A stretch of DNA of 64,000 nt from Streptomyces parvulus (GTDB lineage: Bacteria; Actinomycetota; Actinomycetes; Streptomycetales; Streptomycetaceae): assembly GCF_014648855.1 (NCBI RefSeq), contig NZ_BMRX01000016.1, forward strand, positions 62,001 to 126,000. The letters are read 5' to 3'. Of this stretch, positions 26,742 through 35,460 are shown one piece after another. Below the pieces are notes generated by a model, which did no database searches, had not been told where the DNA came from, and saw only the letters and a list, made by a program, of their open reading frames with translations. How positions within the stretch are numbered: position 1 is the first letter of the stretch; every line of letters starts with the position of its first letter. A program made the position numbers and the translations under genes.

Positions 26742-29102
26742 CTAGGCCAGCCCGGCCCGCCGCAGTGCGTCGGCCATCGCGTCGTTCGACGGGGCCGGCG
26801 CGGCCGACGGCCGGCCCTTCCCGCCGCCGGAGCCCTGCTGCCGGCGGCGCTGCCCGGGCGGGCGGTTGCCGCCGCGCTCCTTCTTCTGCTCGCCCTGCGG
26901 GGCGGCCTCGTCGTCGAGGCGCAGCGTCAGCGAGATCCGCTTGCGCGGGATGTCGACGTCCAGCACCTTCACCTTGACGATGTCGCCGGGCTTGGCCACG
27001 TCGCGCGGGTCCTTGACGAACGTCTTCGACATCGCCGACACGTGCACCAGACCGTCCTGGTGCACACCGACGTCGACGAACGCGCCGAACGCGGCGACAT
27101 TGGTGACGACGCCCTCCAGCACCATCCCGGAGGACAGGTCGGAGATCTTCTCCACGCCCTCCTTGAAGGTGGCCGTCTTGAAGGCGGGCCGCGGGTCGCG
27201 GCCGGGCTTCTCCAGCTCCTTCAGGATGTCGGTGACCGTCGGCAGACCGAACGTCTCGTCCACGAAGTCCGCCGGCCGCAGCGACCGCAGCACCGAGGTG
27301 TTGCCGACCAGGCCGGCCACCTCCTGCCCGGCGGTCTTCACCATCCGGCGCACCACCGGGTACGCCTCGGGGTGCACGCTGGAGGCGTCCAGCGGGTCGC
27401 TGCCGCCGCGGATCCGCAGGAAGCCCGCGCACTGCTCGTACGCCTTGGGGCCGAGCCGCGGGACCTTCTTCAGCTCGGTCCGGGAGCTGAACGGACCGTT
27501 CGCGTCGCGGTGGGAGACGATGTTCTCGGCGAGGCCGGAGGTGATGCCGGAGACACGGGCGAGCAGCGGGGCGGAGGCCGTGTTGACGTCCACGCCCACG
27601 CCGTTCACACAGTCCTCGACCACCGCGTCCAGGGAGCGGGAGAGCTTCACCTCGGAGAGGTCGTGCTGGTACTGGCCGACGCCGATCGACTTCGGGTCGA
27701 TCTTCACCAGCTCGGCCAGCGGGTCCTGGAGCCGCCGCGCGATGGACACGGCGCCGCGCAGCGAGACGTCCATGTCCGGCAGCTCCTGCGAGGCGAAGGC
27801 CGACGCCGAGTACACCGAGGCTCCGGCCTCGGAGACCATCACCTTGGTCAGCTTCAGCTCGGGGTGCCTGGCGATCAGCTCACCGGCGAGCTTGTCGGTC
27901 TCGCGGGACGCCGTGCCGTTGCCGATGGCGATCAGGTCGACCGCGTGCTCCCCGGCCAGCCGGGCCAGCTTGGCGATCGCCTCGTCCCACCGGTTGGCGG
28001 GCACGTGCGGGTGGATCACGTCGGTGGCGACGACCTTGCCGGTCGCGTCGACCACGGCGACCTTCACCCCCGTACGGAAACCGGGGTCGAGTCCGAGGGT
28101 GGCGCGGGTGCCGGCCGGGGCGGCCAGCAGCAGGTCGCGCAGGTTCGCCGCGAAGACGTTCACCGCCTCGTCCTCGGCGGCCGTGCGCAGGCGCAGGCGG
28201 AGGTCGATGCCGAGGTGCACCAGGAGGCGGGTGCGCCAGGCCCAGCGGACGGTGTCCGTGAGCCACTTGTCGCCGGGGCGGCCGCGGTCGGCGATGCCGA
28301 ACCGGCTCGCCACGATGCCCTCGTACGAGGACGGTCCCTCGGTGGCCTCCTCGGGCTCGAGGACGAGGTCGAGGACGTCCTCCTTCTCGCCGCGGAGCAT
28401 GGCGAGGACGCGGTGCGAGGGCAGCGCGGTGAACGGCTCGGCGAAGTCGAAGTAGTCGGCGAACTTGGCGCCGGCCTCCTCCTTGCCGTCCTTCACCTTC
28501 GCCGCGAGCCGCCCGCGTCCCCACATCCGCTCGCGCAGCTCACCGATCAGGTCGGCGTCCTCCGAGAACTTCTCCGTGAGGATCGAACGGGCGCCGTCGA
28601 GAGCCGCCTGGGTGTCCGCCACGCCCTTGCCGGCGTCGACGAACGCGGCCGCCGCGGCGTGCGGGTCGACCGACGGGTCGCCGAGCAGGCCCTCGGCCAG
28701 CGGCGCCAGCCCCGCCTCCCGGGCGATCTGGGCCTTGGTGCGCCGCTTCGGCTTGAACGGCAGGTAGATGTCCTCCAGGCGGGCCTTGGTCTCGGCCGCG
28801 CGGATGGCCGTCTCCAGCTCCCCGGTGAGCTTGCCCTGCTCGCGCACCGAGTCGAGGATCGCGGTGCGCCGGTCCTCCAGCTCCCGCAGATAGCGCAGCC
28901 GCTCCTCGAGCGTGCGCAGCTGCGCGTCGTCGAGCATCTCGGTCGCTTCCTTGCGGTAGCGGGCGATGAAGGGCACCGTCGAGCCGCCGTCCAGCAGCTC
29001 GACCGCGGCCCTCACCTGCCGCTCCCGCACGCCGAGCTCCTCGGCGATCCTGCTTTCGATGGACCCTACTGCCTTGGACCCGCTGGACCCGGGTGTCGTC
29101 AC
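26742..29102 (-). CDS. tex: Tex-family RNA-binding transcriptional accessory protein
   Basis: This 786-aa protein has the whole Tex layout: an N-terminal helical region (IESRIAEELGVRERQVRAAV, PFIARYRKEATEMLD), a YqgF/RNase H-like domain (LGLDPGFRTGVKVAVVD), a helix-hairpin-helix region (SGITSGLAENIVSHRDANG) and a C-terminal S1 domain (GMVLEGVVTNVAAFGAFVDV). Tex binds RNA and associates with RNA polymerase; it affects transcription termination and virulence or secondary metabolism in various bacteria. GTG 29102 is favoured over GTG 29123 because it gives the usual short N-terminus. A Lys/Arg/Gly-rich tail follows S1. Confidence 0.95.
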   Translation of the reverse strand: MTTPGSSGSKAVGSIESRIAEELGVRERQVRAAVELLDGGSTVPFIARYRKEATEMLDDAQLRTLEERLRYLRELEDRRTAILDSVREQGKLTGELETAIRAAETKARLEDIYLPFKPKRRTKAQIAREAGLAPLAEGLLGDPSVDPHAAAAAFVDAGKGVADTQAALDGARSILTEKFSEDADLIGELRERMWGRGRLAAKVKDGKEEAGAKFADYFDFAEPFTALPSHRVLAMLRGEKEDVLDLVLEPEEATEGPSSYEGIVASRFGIADRGRPGDKWLTDTVRWAWRTRLLVHLGIDLRLRLRTAAEDEAVNVFAANLRDLLLAAPAGTRATLGLDPGFRTGVKVAVVDATGKVVATDVIHPHVPANRWDEAIAKLARLAGEHAVDLIAIGNGTASRETDKLAGELIARHPELKLTKVMVSEAGASVYSASAFASQELPDMDVSLRGAVSIARRLQDPLAELVKIDPKSIGVGQYQHDLSEVKLSRSLDAVVEDCVNGVGVDVNTASAPLLARVSGITSGLAENIVSHRDANGPFSSRTELKKVPRLGPKAYEQCAGFLRIRGGSDPLDASSVHPEAYPVVRRMVKTAGQEVAGLVGNTSVLRSLRPADFVDETFGLPTVTDILKELEKPGRDPRPAFKTATFKEGVEKISDLSSGMVLEGVVTNVAAFGAFVDVGVHQDGLVHVSAMSKTFVKDPRDVAKPGDIVKVKVLDVDIPRKRISLTLRLDDEAAPQGEQKKERGGNRPPGQRRRQQGSGGGKGRPSAAPAPSNDAMADALRRAGLA

Positions 29103-29195
29103 GATCCCGTACCGCCTTCTCACTGAGGTTGCGCGGCAATTGTGGCAGGTGGCGCCGACAATCGGGGATCAGGGCACGACCGGGACGGTGGGACC

Positions 29196-29212
29196 GCCCG
29201 CCGGTGGCGGGC
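29196..29212 (-). terminator. Terminator hairpin after 43-aa gene
   Basis: GCCCGCC-ggt-GGCGGGC forms a 7-bp stem six bases beyond the stop of the minus-strand 43-aa gene, between it and tex. Confidence 0.5.
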
Positions 29213-29217
29213 CCGGG

Positions 29218-29349
29218 TCAGGCCTTGCGGCCGCGGGCCGTGGACGAGGCCCCGCCGAAGAGCCGGGCCACGGCCCGGAAGGGAAGCGTCACCACGGTGG
29301 CGACTGCGCCACCGATCTGGCGCAGCACGTCTGCGATGGCACGGAACAC
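29218..29349 (-). CDS. 43-aa hydrophobic small protein
   Basis: This small ORF begins GTG 29349 with a strong AAAGGGG seven bases upstream. The peptide is VFRAIADVLRQIGGAVATVV followed by TLPFRAVARLFGGAS and a basic tail ARGRKA. The LPFRxxARLFGGAS core recurs in small hypothetical proteins of Streptomyces, as I remember it. An amphipathic or membrane-associated helix is likely. It sits between tex and the SCO6745-family gene on the same strand and has its own terminator. Function unknown. Confidence 0.65.
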   Translation of the reverse strand: MFRAIADVLRQIGGAVATVVTLPFRAVARLFGGASSTARGRKA

Positions 29350-29444
29350 GAGAAGCCCCTTTCGTTTCCCGGCCCCTCCGGCCGGACCACTCGGGTACCT
29401 CCGGACCGGCCGGTCATGCCTCCCGTCCGTGACCGGGCGTGTCC

Positions 29445-30314
29445 TCAGCCCTTGCCGAAGAGGTCGGCGGGGTAGGCGCCGGCGCCGAGTGCCGCGCGCG
29501 CGAAGGGCGTTGCCAGCTCCGTGAGCCGTGCCACGCCGTCCGCGCCGAGGTGCGCGTAGGGGCCCGCGTCGAGCCGGTCCGTCTCCCGTTCGATCCCGTC
29601 GCGCAGCTCGGTGCCGCGCCCGGTCAGCTCGCCCGCGTCGTCGATCAGCCCCCGCCCGCGCAGCCGGTCGCGCGCCGCGTCCCACTCCTCCTGCGTCCAG
29701 CCGCGGGTGGACAGGACCCACTTCGGGGCCATGCCGCGCCCGGTCGCGGTGTGCGTCACCAGGGCTTCGAGGCCGTCCAGGTCCGCGGCCAGCAGCGCGG
29801 CGAGGTGGCCGTCGCCGCGGTGCTCGCGCAGCAGGGTCGCCGCGTGCCAGAGCCTGAGGTGCGGCGCCTCGGGGAGCGGGAGGTCCGCGTGGGCCGCGTA
29901 GAGCGGACGGCCGCTGCGCGAGCAGCCCTCGGTGGCGCGCAGCGCCAGTCCGGCCGCCTCCGCCATCTCGGCCGAGGCCAGGACCTCCTCGCCCAGCAGC
30001 CGGCGCAGGGTCGCGTCGACGGCGCGCATGCGCGCCGCCACGGCCTGCTCCGGGGTGACCGTCTCCCAGACGGCGGGCACGTGCCGGGCGACCAGTTCGT
30101 ACTTGTAGTTGTAGAAGGCCGCCGTCACCGCGCCCGCCCCGGCCGCGCCCAGCGCGGCCGCGCGCACCGCGAAGTTCACGGCGCGCGGGTCGGTGACCCC
30201 GAGGGCGGCCAGTTCCCGGCCCGTGTCGGGCGAGAAGTAGTGCGTCGAGTGCAGCGAGTTGAGCGTGTTGTGGCAGCGGCGTCCGGCGCGGGTGTCCATG
30301 GCGGCAGTTGTCAT
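29445..30314 (-). CDS. SCO6745-family protein
   Basis: The 289-aa protein (MTTAAMDTRAGRRCHNTLNS) is a helical actinobacterial protein with ELAALGVTDPRAVNFAVRAA, FYNYKYELVARHVPAVW and a C-terminal winged-helix-like part (WTQEEWDAARDRLRGRGLID, GELTGRGTELRDGIERETD). The last part resembles MarR-type DNA-binding segments, but the family has no demonstrated function. ATG 30314 is preceded by a poor ribosome binding site; GTG 30323 is an alternative. It is divergent from the GlxA-type regulator. Confidence 0.82.
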   Translation of the reverse strand: MTTAAMDTRAGRRCHNTLNSLHSTHYFSPDTGRELAALGVTDPRAVNFAVRAAALGAAGAGAVTAAFYNYKYELVARHVPAVWETVTPEQAVAARMRAVDATLRRLLGEEVLASAEMAEAAGLALRATEGCSRSGRPLYAAHADLPLPEAPHLRLWHAATLLREHRGDGHLAALLAADLDGLEALVTHTATGRGMAPKWVLSTRGWTQEEWDAARDRLRGRGLIDDAGELTGRGTELRDGIERETDRLDAGPYAHLGADGVARLTELATPFARAALGAGAYPADLFGKG

Positions 30315-30425
30315 GCCCGGCACGTTACCAACCGCTCAGTACGTCCTCCACGGGGGCGACCGGATGGCAGGAAAGGTGGGATTCTCGTCATTGCGGCCGC
30401 CGCACGCGGGGCGAAGAATCGGGCC

Positions 30426-31385
30426 ATGGCCCAGCGAACCGTCCTCGTCGTCCTCTTCGACCAGGTCCAGAGCCTCGACGTCACCGGCCCCGTGGAGGTC
30501 TTCGCGGGCGCCGAGCGGCACACACCGGGGACGTACCGCGTCGTCACCGCCTCCCCGGCCGGCGCCCCGGTGCGCACCTCCAGCGGTCTGACCGTCGTAC
30601 CGGACGGACCGCTCGCCGACGCACCCGAGGCGGACACCCTGGTCGTGCCCGGCGGACACGGCACCAGGGCCCCCGACCCCGGACTGACCGACTGGCTGCG
30701 CGCGCACGGACCGCGTGCCCGGCGCCTGGTCTCCGTGTGCACCGGCGCCGTCCTGCTCGCCCGGGCGGGCCTGCTGGACGGACGCCGCGCGACCACCCAC
30801 TGGGCGTACTGCGACCGGCTCGCCCGCGAGCACCCGGCCGTGGACGTCGACCCCGACCCGATCTACGTCCGGGACGGCCGCGTCGCCACCTCCGCGGGTG
30901 TCACCTCCGGCATCGACCTCGCCCTCGCCCTGGTGGAGGAGGACCTGGGCCGGGACACCGCCCTGACCGTCGCCCGCCATCTCGTGGTCTTCCTGCGCCG
31001 CCCCGGCAACCAGGCCCAGTTCAGCGCCCAGCTCGCCGCCCAGACCGCGTGCCGCGAGCCGCTGCGGGAACTCCAGCAGTGGATCACCGAGCACCCCGGC
31101 GCGGACCTGGGCGTGGACGCCCTCGCCGCCCGCGCCGGACTCTCGCCCCGCCACTTCGCCCGCGCCTTCCGGGCGGAGACCGGCACGACCCCCGGCCGGT
31201 TCGTCGACCGGACCCGGCTGGAACACGCCCGCCGACTGCTGGAGGACACCGGCGACGGCGTCGGGCAGGTCGCCCGCGCCAGCGGCTACGGCACTCCGGA
31301 GGCCATGCGCCGCGCCTTCGTCAAGATCCTCGGCACGTCACCGGCCGAGTACCGCCGCCGCTTCCGCCCCGCGCCCGCCCCCTGA
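30426..31385 (+). CDS. GlxA-type AraC regulator with DJ-1/PfpI domain
   Basis: This 319-aa regulator has an N-terminal class I glutamine amidotransferase-like (DJ-1/PfpI) domain with conserved E24 (GPVEVF) and nucleophile-position C105 (SVCTGAVLL), and a C-terminal AraC double helix-turn-helix (LGVDALAARAGLSPRHFARA, GVGQVARASGYGTPEAMRRA). GlxA-type regulators control catabolic or isocyanide/amidase-type genes and usually use the N-terminal domain to bind an effector. It lies 73 bp upstream of a separate DJ-1/PfpI enzyme gene, which is its likely target. Confidence 0.93.
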   Translation: MAQRTVLVVLFDQVQSLDVTGPVEVFAGAERHTPGTYRVVTASPAGAPVRTSSGLTVVPDGPLADAPEADTLVVPGGHGTRAPDPGLTDWLRAHGPRARRLVSVCTGAVLLARAGLLDGRRATTHWAYCDRLAREHPAVDVDPDPIYVRDGRVATSAGVTSGIDLALALVEEDLGRDTALTVARHLVVFLRRPGNQAQFSAQLAAQTACREPLRELQQWITEHPGADLGVDALAARAGLSPRHFARAFRAETGTTPGRFVDRTRLEHARRLLEDTGDGVGQVARASGYGTPEAMRRAFVKILGTSPAEYRRRFRPAPAP

Positions 31386-31458
31386 GGCCCGCCGCGGCCG
31401 AGCAGCGGCGCCCCGGACCGGAAGCGGCATCCCTCCGACCGAACGCGAAAGGAACCCC

Positions 31459-32097
31459 GTGCAGATCGCCATCGTCCTCTTCGACCGCTTCACCGCGCTG
31501 GACGCCGTGGGCCCCTACGAGACCCTGGGCCGCCTCCCCGACGCGGAGACCGTCTTCGTCGCCGAGCGGACCGGGCCGGTGCGCACCGACACCGGGAACC
31601 TCGCGCTCACCGCCGACCGCACCCTGGCCGACGTGCCGGCCCCCGACATCGTCGTCGTCCCCGGCGGTCCCGGGCAGACCCCGCAGATGGAGAACGAGCC
31701 CCTCCTCGACTGGCTGCGCACCGCCGACGCCACCAGCACCTGGACCACCTCGGTGTGCACCGGCTCCCTGCTGCTGGCCGCCGCCGGGCTGCTGCGCGGG
31801 CGCCGGGCGACCTCGCACTGGCTGGCCCTGGAGCACCTCCGCCGCTTCGGCGCCGAGCCGACCGGGGAGCGGGTGGTCACCGACGGCAAGTACGTGACCG
31901 CGGCGGGCGTCTCCTCCGGCATCGACATGGGCCTGACGCTGCTCGGCCGGATCGCCGGCGACGACCACGCCCGCGCCGTCCAGCTGCTGACCGAGTACGA
32001 CCCGCAGCCGCCCTACGACGCGGGCTCCCCGCAGAAGGCACCCGCGGACCTCGTGGCGCGGTTGCGCGAAGCGAGCCGCTTCACCCCCGGTCGGTGA
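31459..32097 (+). CDS. DJ-1/PfpI family protein (isonitrile hydratase-like)
   Basis: The 212-aa single-domain protein has the same fold as the N-terminus of its neighbour: E21 in GPYETLG, VVVPGGPGQ, C100 in TSVCTGSLLLAAAG and SHWLALEHL. The VCTG nucleophile elbow with downstream ATSHW is typical of the isocyanide hydratase branch, which adds water to isonitriles to give N-formamides. GTG 31459 has GAAAGGAA upstream. The assignment to hydratase rather than another DJ-1 activity is an inference. Its last 17 bases overlap the opposite crotonase gene. Confidence 0.85.
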   Translation: MQIAIVLFDRFTALDAVGPYETLGRLPDAETVFVAERTGPVRTDTGNLALTADRTLADVPAPDIVVVPGGPGQTPQMENEPLLDWLRTADATSTWTTSVCTGSLLLAAAGLLRGRRATSHWLALEHLRRFGAEPTGERVVTDGKYVTAAGVSSGIDMGLTLLGRIAGDDHARAVQLLTEYDPQPPYDAGSPQKAPADLVARLREASRFTPGR

Positions 32098-32836
32098 CGT
32101 TCCAGCCGAACCGCGGTGCCCGGCGCTCCAGGAAGGCGGCGACCCCCTCGGCGGTGTCGCCGCCGGCGCGTGCCTGGCCGGTCCAGTGGGCGTCCCGGTC
32201 CGTGCGCCCGTTCGCGAACTCCTTCGCCGCGGCCTGGGTCAGCAGCGAACGGGACACCAGGATCCGCGTGAACTCCGCGACCCGCTTGCCCAACTCGCCG
32301 TCCGGCAGCACCTCGTCGGCCAGCCCGGTGCGCAGCGCCCGCGCGGCGTCGATCAACTCCCCGCTGAAGAGCAGGTACTTGGCGGGCGCCGGGCCGGTCA
32401 GCGCGACCAGCCGGCGGGTCGCGGACGCCGGATAGACCACCCCCAGCTTCGCCGGGGTCACCCCGAACAGCGCCGACTCCTCGGCGAAGCGCAGGTCGCA
32501 GGCGGCGGCCAACTGGGTCCCGCCGCCCACGCAGTGACCGCGGACCGCCGCGAGCGTCGGCTTGGGAAACGCGGCGAGCGCCTCCTCGGCGAGCACCGCC
32601 AGCCGCTGCGCCCGCTCGGGCGACTCCCGCAGTGTCGAGATGTCGGCGCCCGCGCAGAACGTCGAGCCCTCACCGGTCAGCACCAGGGCCCGCACCGCCG
32701 GATCAGCGGCCAGACCGTCGAGCAGCGGCGGCAGCGCCCGCCACATCTCCGCGGTCATGGCGTTGCGCTTGGCCGGGTCGTGGATCACGACGGTGGCGAC
32801 CGAGTCGGCGACCGAGTGCAGCAGCTGCGGCTCCAT
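32081..32836 (-). CDS. Crotonase-superfamily protein lacking both hydratase glutamates
   Basis: The 251-aa protein has the crotonase fold (RNAMTAEMWRALPPLL, FCAGADISTLRE, HCVGGGTQLAAACDLRFA) and an intact oxyanion GGG. However, the two catalytic glutamates of enoyl-CoA hydratase are replaced: Q108 stands in the first position (GGGTQ) and P128 in the second (FGVTPAKLG). The FadB-type protein in this window keeps both. A different acyl-CoA reaction, such as isomerisation, dehalogenation or hydrolysis, or a non-catalytic role is more likely than hydration. ATG 32836 gives a normal-length protein. Confidence 0.88.
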   Translation of the reverse strand: MEPQLLHSVADSVATVVIHDPAKRNAMTAEMWRALPPLLDGLAADPAVRALVLTGEGSTFCAGADISTLRESPERAQRLAVLAEEALAAFPKPTLAAVRGHCVGGGTQLAAACDLRFAEESALFGVTPAKLGVVYPASATRRLVALTGPAPAKYLLFSGELIDAARALRTGLADEVLPDGELGKRVAEFTRILVSRSLLTQAAAKEFANGRTDRDAHWTGQARAGGDTAEGVAAFLERRAPRFGWNVTDRG

Positions 32837-33039
32837 GCGCCGGATGCTATCCGGCGCCCCGCCGGTCCGAACGGTCGGGCAAGCCAGGACAGGAACGGTC
32901 CCATGACCGACCGTGTCATACGCAGGCGGTCAGAACCGTTCGATATCCGCTGACTTGTGTTCAGTCATCCGGGGCGGGGTCGCGCGTTACCAAGACTCTG
33001 GGTGTGGTGACAATCGAGCCCAGGGGTGGCGACCGGACG

Positions 33040-33492
33040 ATGGACGAGACCGGGCCCGCCGGGCCGCTGCCGTACGAAGGTGTCTGGCGGTTCACCGCCC
33101 CCGCGGTCGACGCCTCCGTGCCGCAGGCCCGGCACGCGGTGCGGGACCTGCTGACGCGCCAGGGGGTGCCGGTCTCCGACGACGTGGCGCATGCGCTGCT
33201 GCTGATCGTCTCGGAGCTGGTCACGAACGCGGTCCGGCACGCCGCCGTCCTGTCCCCGGTGCTCGCCGTGGAGGTCGCCGTCGGCCCCGAGTGGGTGCGG
33301 GTGGCGGTGGAGGACGAGCACCCCTACCGCCCGACCGCTCTGGAGACCGACCACGGGCGGACGGGCGGGCGCGGACTGCTGCTGGTGCGGGAGATGACCC
33401 GGGAGGCGGGCGGAGCCTGCGACGTGGTCCACACGGCGAGCGGCGGCAAGGTGATCTGGGCCGCGCTGCCGCTCAAGCACGCGCTGTCCTAG
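33040..33492 (+). CDS. RsbW-like ATP-binding (HATPase_c_2) protein
   Basis: This 150-aa GHKL ATPase has the N-box LLLIVSELVTNAVRHA, a G1 motif VAVEDEHP and G2 TGGRGLLLVREM, with no phosphoacceptor domain. Streptomyces encode dozens of such RsbW/SpoIIAB-like proteins, usually anti-sigma or anti-anti-sigma switch kinases. ATG 33040 is used, but in-frame GTG codons at 33004 and 33007 would add 11-12 residues and cannot be excluded. No sigma factor or STAS antagonist lies nearby, so its partner is unknown. Confidence 0.9.
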   Translation: MDETGPAGPLPYEGVWRFTAPAVDASVPQARHAVRDLLTRQGVPVSDDVAHALLLIVSELVTNAVRHAAVLSPVLAVEVAVGPEWVRVAVEDEHPYRPTALETDHGRTGGRGLLLVREMTREAGGACDVVHTASGGKVIWAALPLKHALS

Positions 33493-33509
33493 GGCGAGGG
33501 GCCCGGCCC

Positions 33510-34103
33510 TCACCAGCCGGCGGACGGGCCCGTCAGCTCGCGCACGGCCGGACGGGCGGCGTCCAGCACGGTCATGAACCACGCCGAGAAGGTGTCCCGC
33601 GCGTGCCGCTCGGACAGCTCGGCCGACGACACGAAGGCCGTGCCGGCGACCTCCTCGGGGTCCGGCCGGGTCTCCGCCTGGACCAGGCCGACGAAGAGGT
33701 GGTTGTACTCCTGCTCGACCAGCCCGGAGGCCGGGTCGGGGTGGTTGTAGCGCACCGTGCCGGCCTCGGCGAGGAGGGAGGGCGAGACACCCAGCTCCTC
33801 GTACGTGCGCCGGGCGGCCGCCGCGAACGGCGCCTCCCCGGGATAGGGGTGGCCGCAGCACGTGTTGGACCACACACCGGGGGAGTGGTACTTGCCGAGC
33901 GCCCGCTGCTGGATCAGCAGCCGGCCCCGCTCGTCGAAGAGGAACACGGAGAAGGCGCGGTGCAGCCGCCCGGGGGGCTGGTGCGCGGAGAGCTTCTCCG
34001 CGGTGCCGATCGTCACGCCGTTCTCGTCGACCAGTTCCAGCAAAATCGCGTCTGCGGTGCCGTTCGACGAACTGTGCGTCGCGGTGGCAGGAGTGATCGG
34101 CAT
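33510..34103 (-). CDS. idi: Isopentenyl-diphosphate delta-isomerase (type I)
   Basis: The 197-aa Nudix-fold enzyme interconverts IPP and DMAPP. It has the active-site cysteine C83 in WSNTCCGHPYPGE and the glutamate pair E130/E132 in GLVEQEYNHLF, with the usual HRAFSVFLFDERGRLLIQQR and ARRTYEELG. ATG 34103 is chosen: GAAGG lies six bases upstream, whereas for ATG 34109 it would abut the start. It is the only IPP isomerase in the window and supplies DMAPP for the prenyl chain synthesis of the hopanoid operon located 9 kb downstream, though it is transcribed separately. Confidence 0.95.
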   Translation of the reverse strand: MPITPATATHSSSNGTADAILLELVDENGVTIGTAEKLSAHQPPGRLHRAFSVFLFDERGRLLIQQRALGKYHSPGVWSNTCCGHPYPGEAPFAAAARRTYEELGVSPSLLAEAGTVRYNHPDPASGLVEQEYNHLFVGLVQAETRPDPEEVAGTAFVSSAELSERHARDTFSAWFMTVLDAARPAVRELTGPSAGW

Positions 34104-34380
34104 ACCCATCCTTCACATCGGTCCTCGCGCCCCAAGTGTGCCGTACGAATCCGGCGCTCCCGGGACCTGACGGCGCACCCGCATGTCCCGCGCGCCTGCG
34201 CGGAACCGGCGGACGCCACCGGTGAGGACGCCGGGGAGGGGCCCGATGGGTGATCGTGCCCGGCCCCGCCGCGCGGGAACCGCCGGAGACGGGACCCGGA
34301 GGGTGACACGGGGGCACCGGGGGCGACCGCCCGGCGGACGGAGGCGCCGAACGGCGTGCGGCCACGCCCGCGCGCCCCTC

Positions 34381-35319
34381 TCAGTGGCAGAGGCGGGCCT
34401 CGTGCTCGGCGTGCCCGCCGGGCTCCAGCTGGAAGGTGCAGTGCTCCACGTCGAAGTGGTCGCCAAGGCAGCCCTGCAGCTCGTGCAGCATCTTCTCGTG
34501 GCCGATCGCGCTGAGCGTCTCGCCGCTCACCACCACGTGCGCCGACAGCACCGGCATGCCCGAGGTGATCGTCCAGGCGTGCAGGTCGTGCACGTCCTCC
34601 ACCCCGTCCAGCGCCAGTATGTGGGCGCGCACCTCGGCGATGTCCACGCCCTTGGGAGCCGCCTCCAGCAGCACATCCAGGGTCTCGCGCAGCAGCCGCA
34701 GGGTGCGCGGCACGATCATCAGGCCGATGAGCAGGGACGCGATCGGGTCGGCCGGCTGCCAGCCCGTGGCCAGGATCACCAGCGCCGAGACGATCACCGC
34801 GAGGGACCCCAGCGCGTCGGCCGCCACCTCCAGGAAGGCACCGCGCACGTTGAGGCTGTCCTTCTGGCCGCGCACCAGCAGGGACAGCGACACCATGTTC
34901 GCCACCAGGCCGATCGCACCGAAGACGACGGTCAGCCCGCCCTGGGTGCCCGCGGGTGTGATGAACCGCTCGATCGCCTCGTACAGCACGTACCCGCCCA
35001 CCCCGAGCAGCAGCAGGCAGTTGGCCAGCGCGGCGAGGATCTCGGCGCGGGCGTAGCCGAAGGTGCGCCGGTCGCTGGCCGGACGGCTCGCGAAGTGGAT
35101 GGCCAGCAGGGCCATGCCCAGGCCCAGGGCGTCGGTCGCCATGTGCGCGGCGTCGGCGATCAGGGCCAGCGAGTCGGCCAGCACCCCGCCGACGATCTCC
35201 ACGACCATGACGGTGAGGGTGATCCCCAGCGCCACCCGGAGCCTGCCGCGGTAGGCGGCCGTCGCCGTCCCGCCGGGCGGTGCCCCGTGCGCGTGTCCGT
35301 GATCGTGCCCAGCCCCCAT
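34381..35319 (-). CDS. CDF-family divalent cation exporter (CzcD/ZitB-like)
   Basis: The 312-aa cation diffusion facilitator has a histidine-rich start (MGAGHDHGHAHG), six membrane helices with paired metal sites (ADSLALIADAAHMATDALG in helix 2, EVAADALGSLAV in helix 5) and a cytoplasmic ferredoxin-like domain (EVRAHILALDGVEDVHDLHA). It exports Zn2+ or a similar divalent ion in exchange for protons. ATG 35319 has GGAGGC nine bases upstream. The promoter region contains a CsoR/RcnR-like element at 35378-35395, which suggests metal-responsive control. Confidence 0.94.
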   Translation of the reverse strand: MGAGHDHGHAHGAPPGGTATAAYRGRLRVALGITLTVMVVEIVGGVLADSLALIADAAHMATDALGLGMALLAIHFASRPASDRRTFGYARAEILAALANCLLLLGVGGYVLYEAIERFITPAGTQGGLTVVFGAIGLVANMVSLSLLVRGQKDSLNVRGAFLEVAADALGSLAVIVSALVILATGWQPADPIASLLIGLMIVPRTLRLLRETLDVLLEAAPKGVDIAEVRAHILALDGVEDVHDLHAWTITSGMPVLSAHVVVSGETLSAIGHEKMLHELQGCLGDHFDVEHCTFQLEPGGHAEHEARLCH

Positions 35320-35377
35320 GAGAAAGCCGCCTCCCTGTCTGTCCGGTGTCCGGCTCCCGGCCTCCGGATCACAGTCA

Positions 35378-35395
35378 ACTACGGGTAGGGGGTAT
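35378..35395 (-). promoter_or_regulatory. Candidate CsoR/RcnR-type operator upstream of CDF gene
   Basis: On the minus strand the site reads ATACCCCCTACCCGTAGT, 59 bases before the CDF start. C-tract/G-tract sites with flanking ATAC and GTA(T) are typical of CsoR/RcnR-family metal sensors. No such regulator gene is in the window. Confidence 0.4.
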
Positions 35396-35431
35396 CGGGC
35401 AACGCGGCACTGAACACCGTTGTCATGTGCC

Positions 35432-35460
35432 CTGACCTGCGCAAACGTTGTGCAGGTCAG
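35432..35460. promoter_or_regulatory. 29-bp near-perfect palindrome (possible operator)
   Basis: CTGACCTGC and GCAGGTCAG are perfect 9-bp arms; pairing continues inward to 13 bp per side with one mismatch around ACG. The core TGCGCAAACGTTGTGCA resembles LacI-family operators. It lies between the divergent CDF gene and the CDP-alcohol/export operon. The rest of this 475-bp intergenic region shows no gene. Confidence 0.45.
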
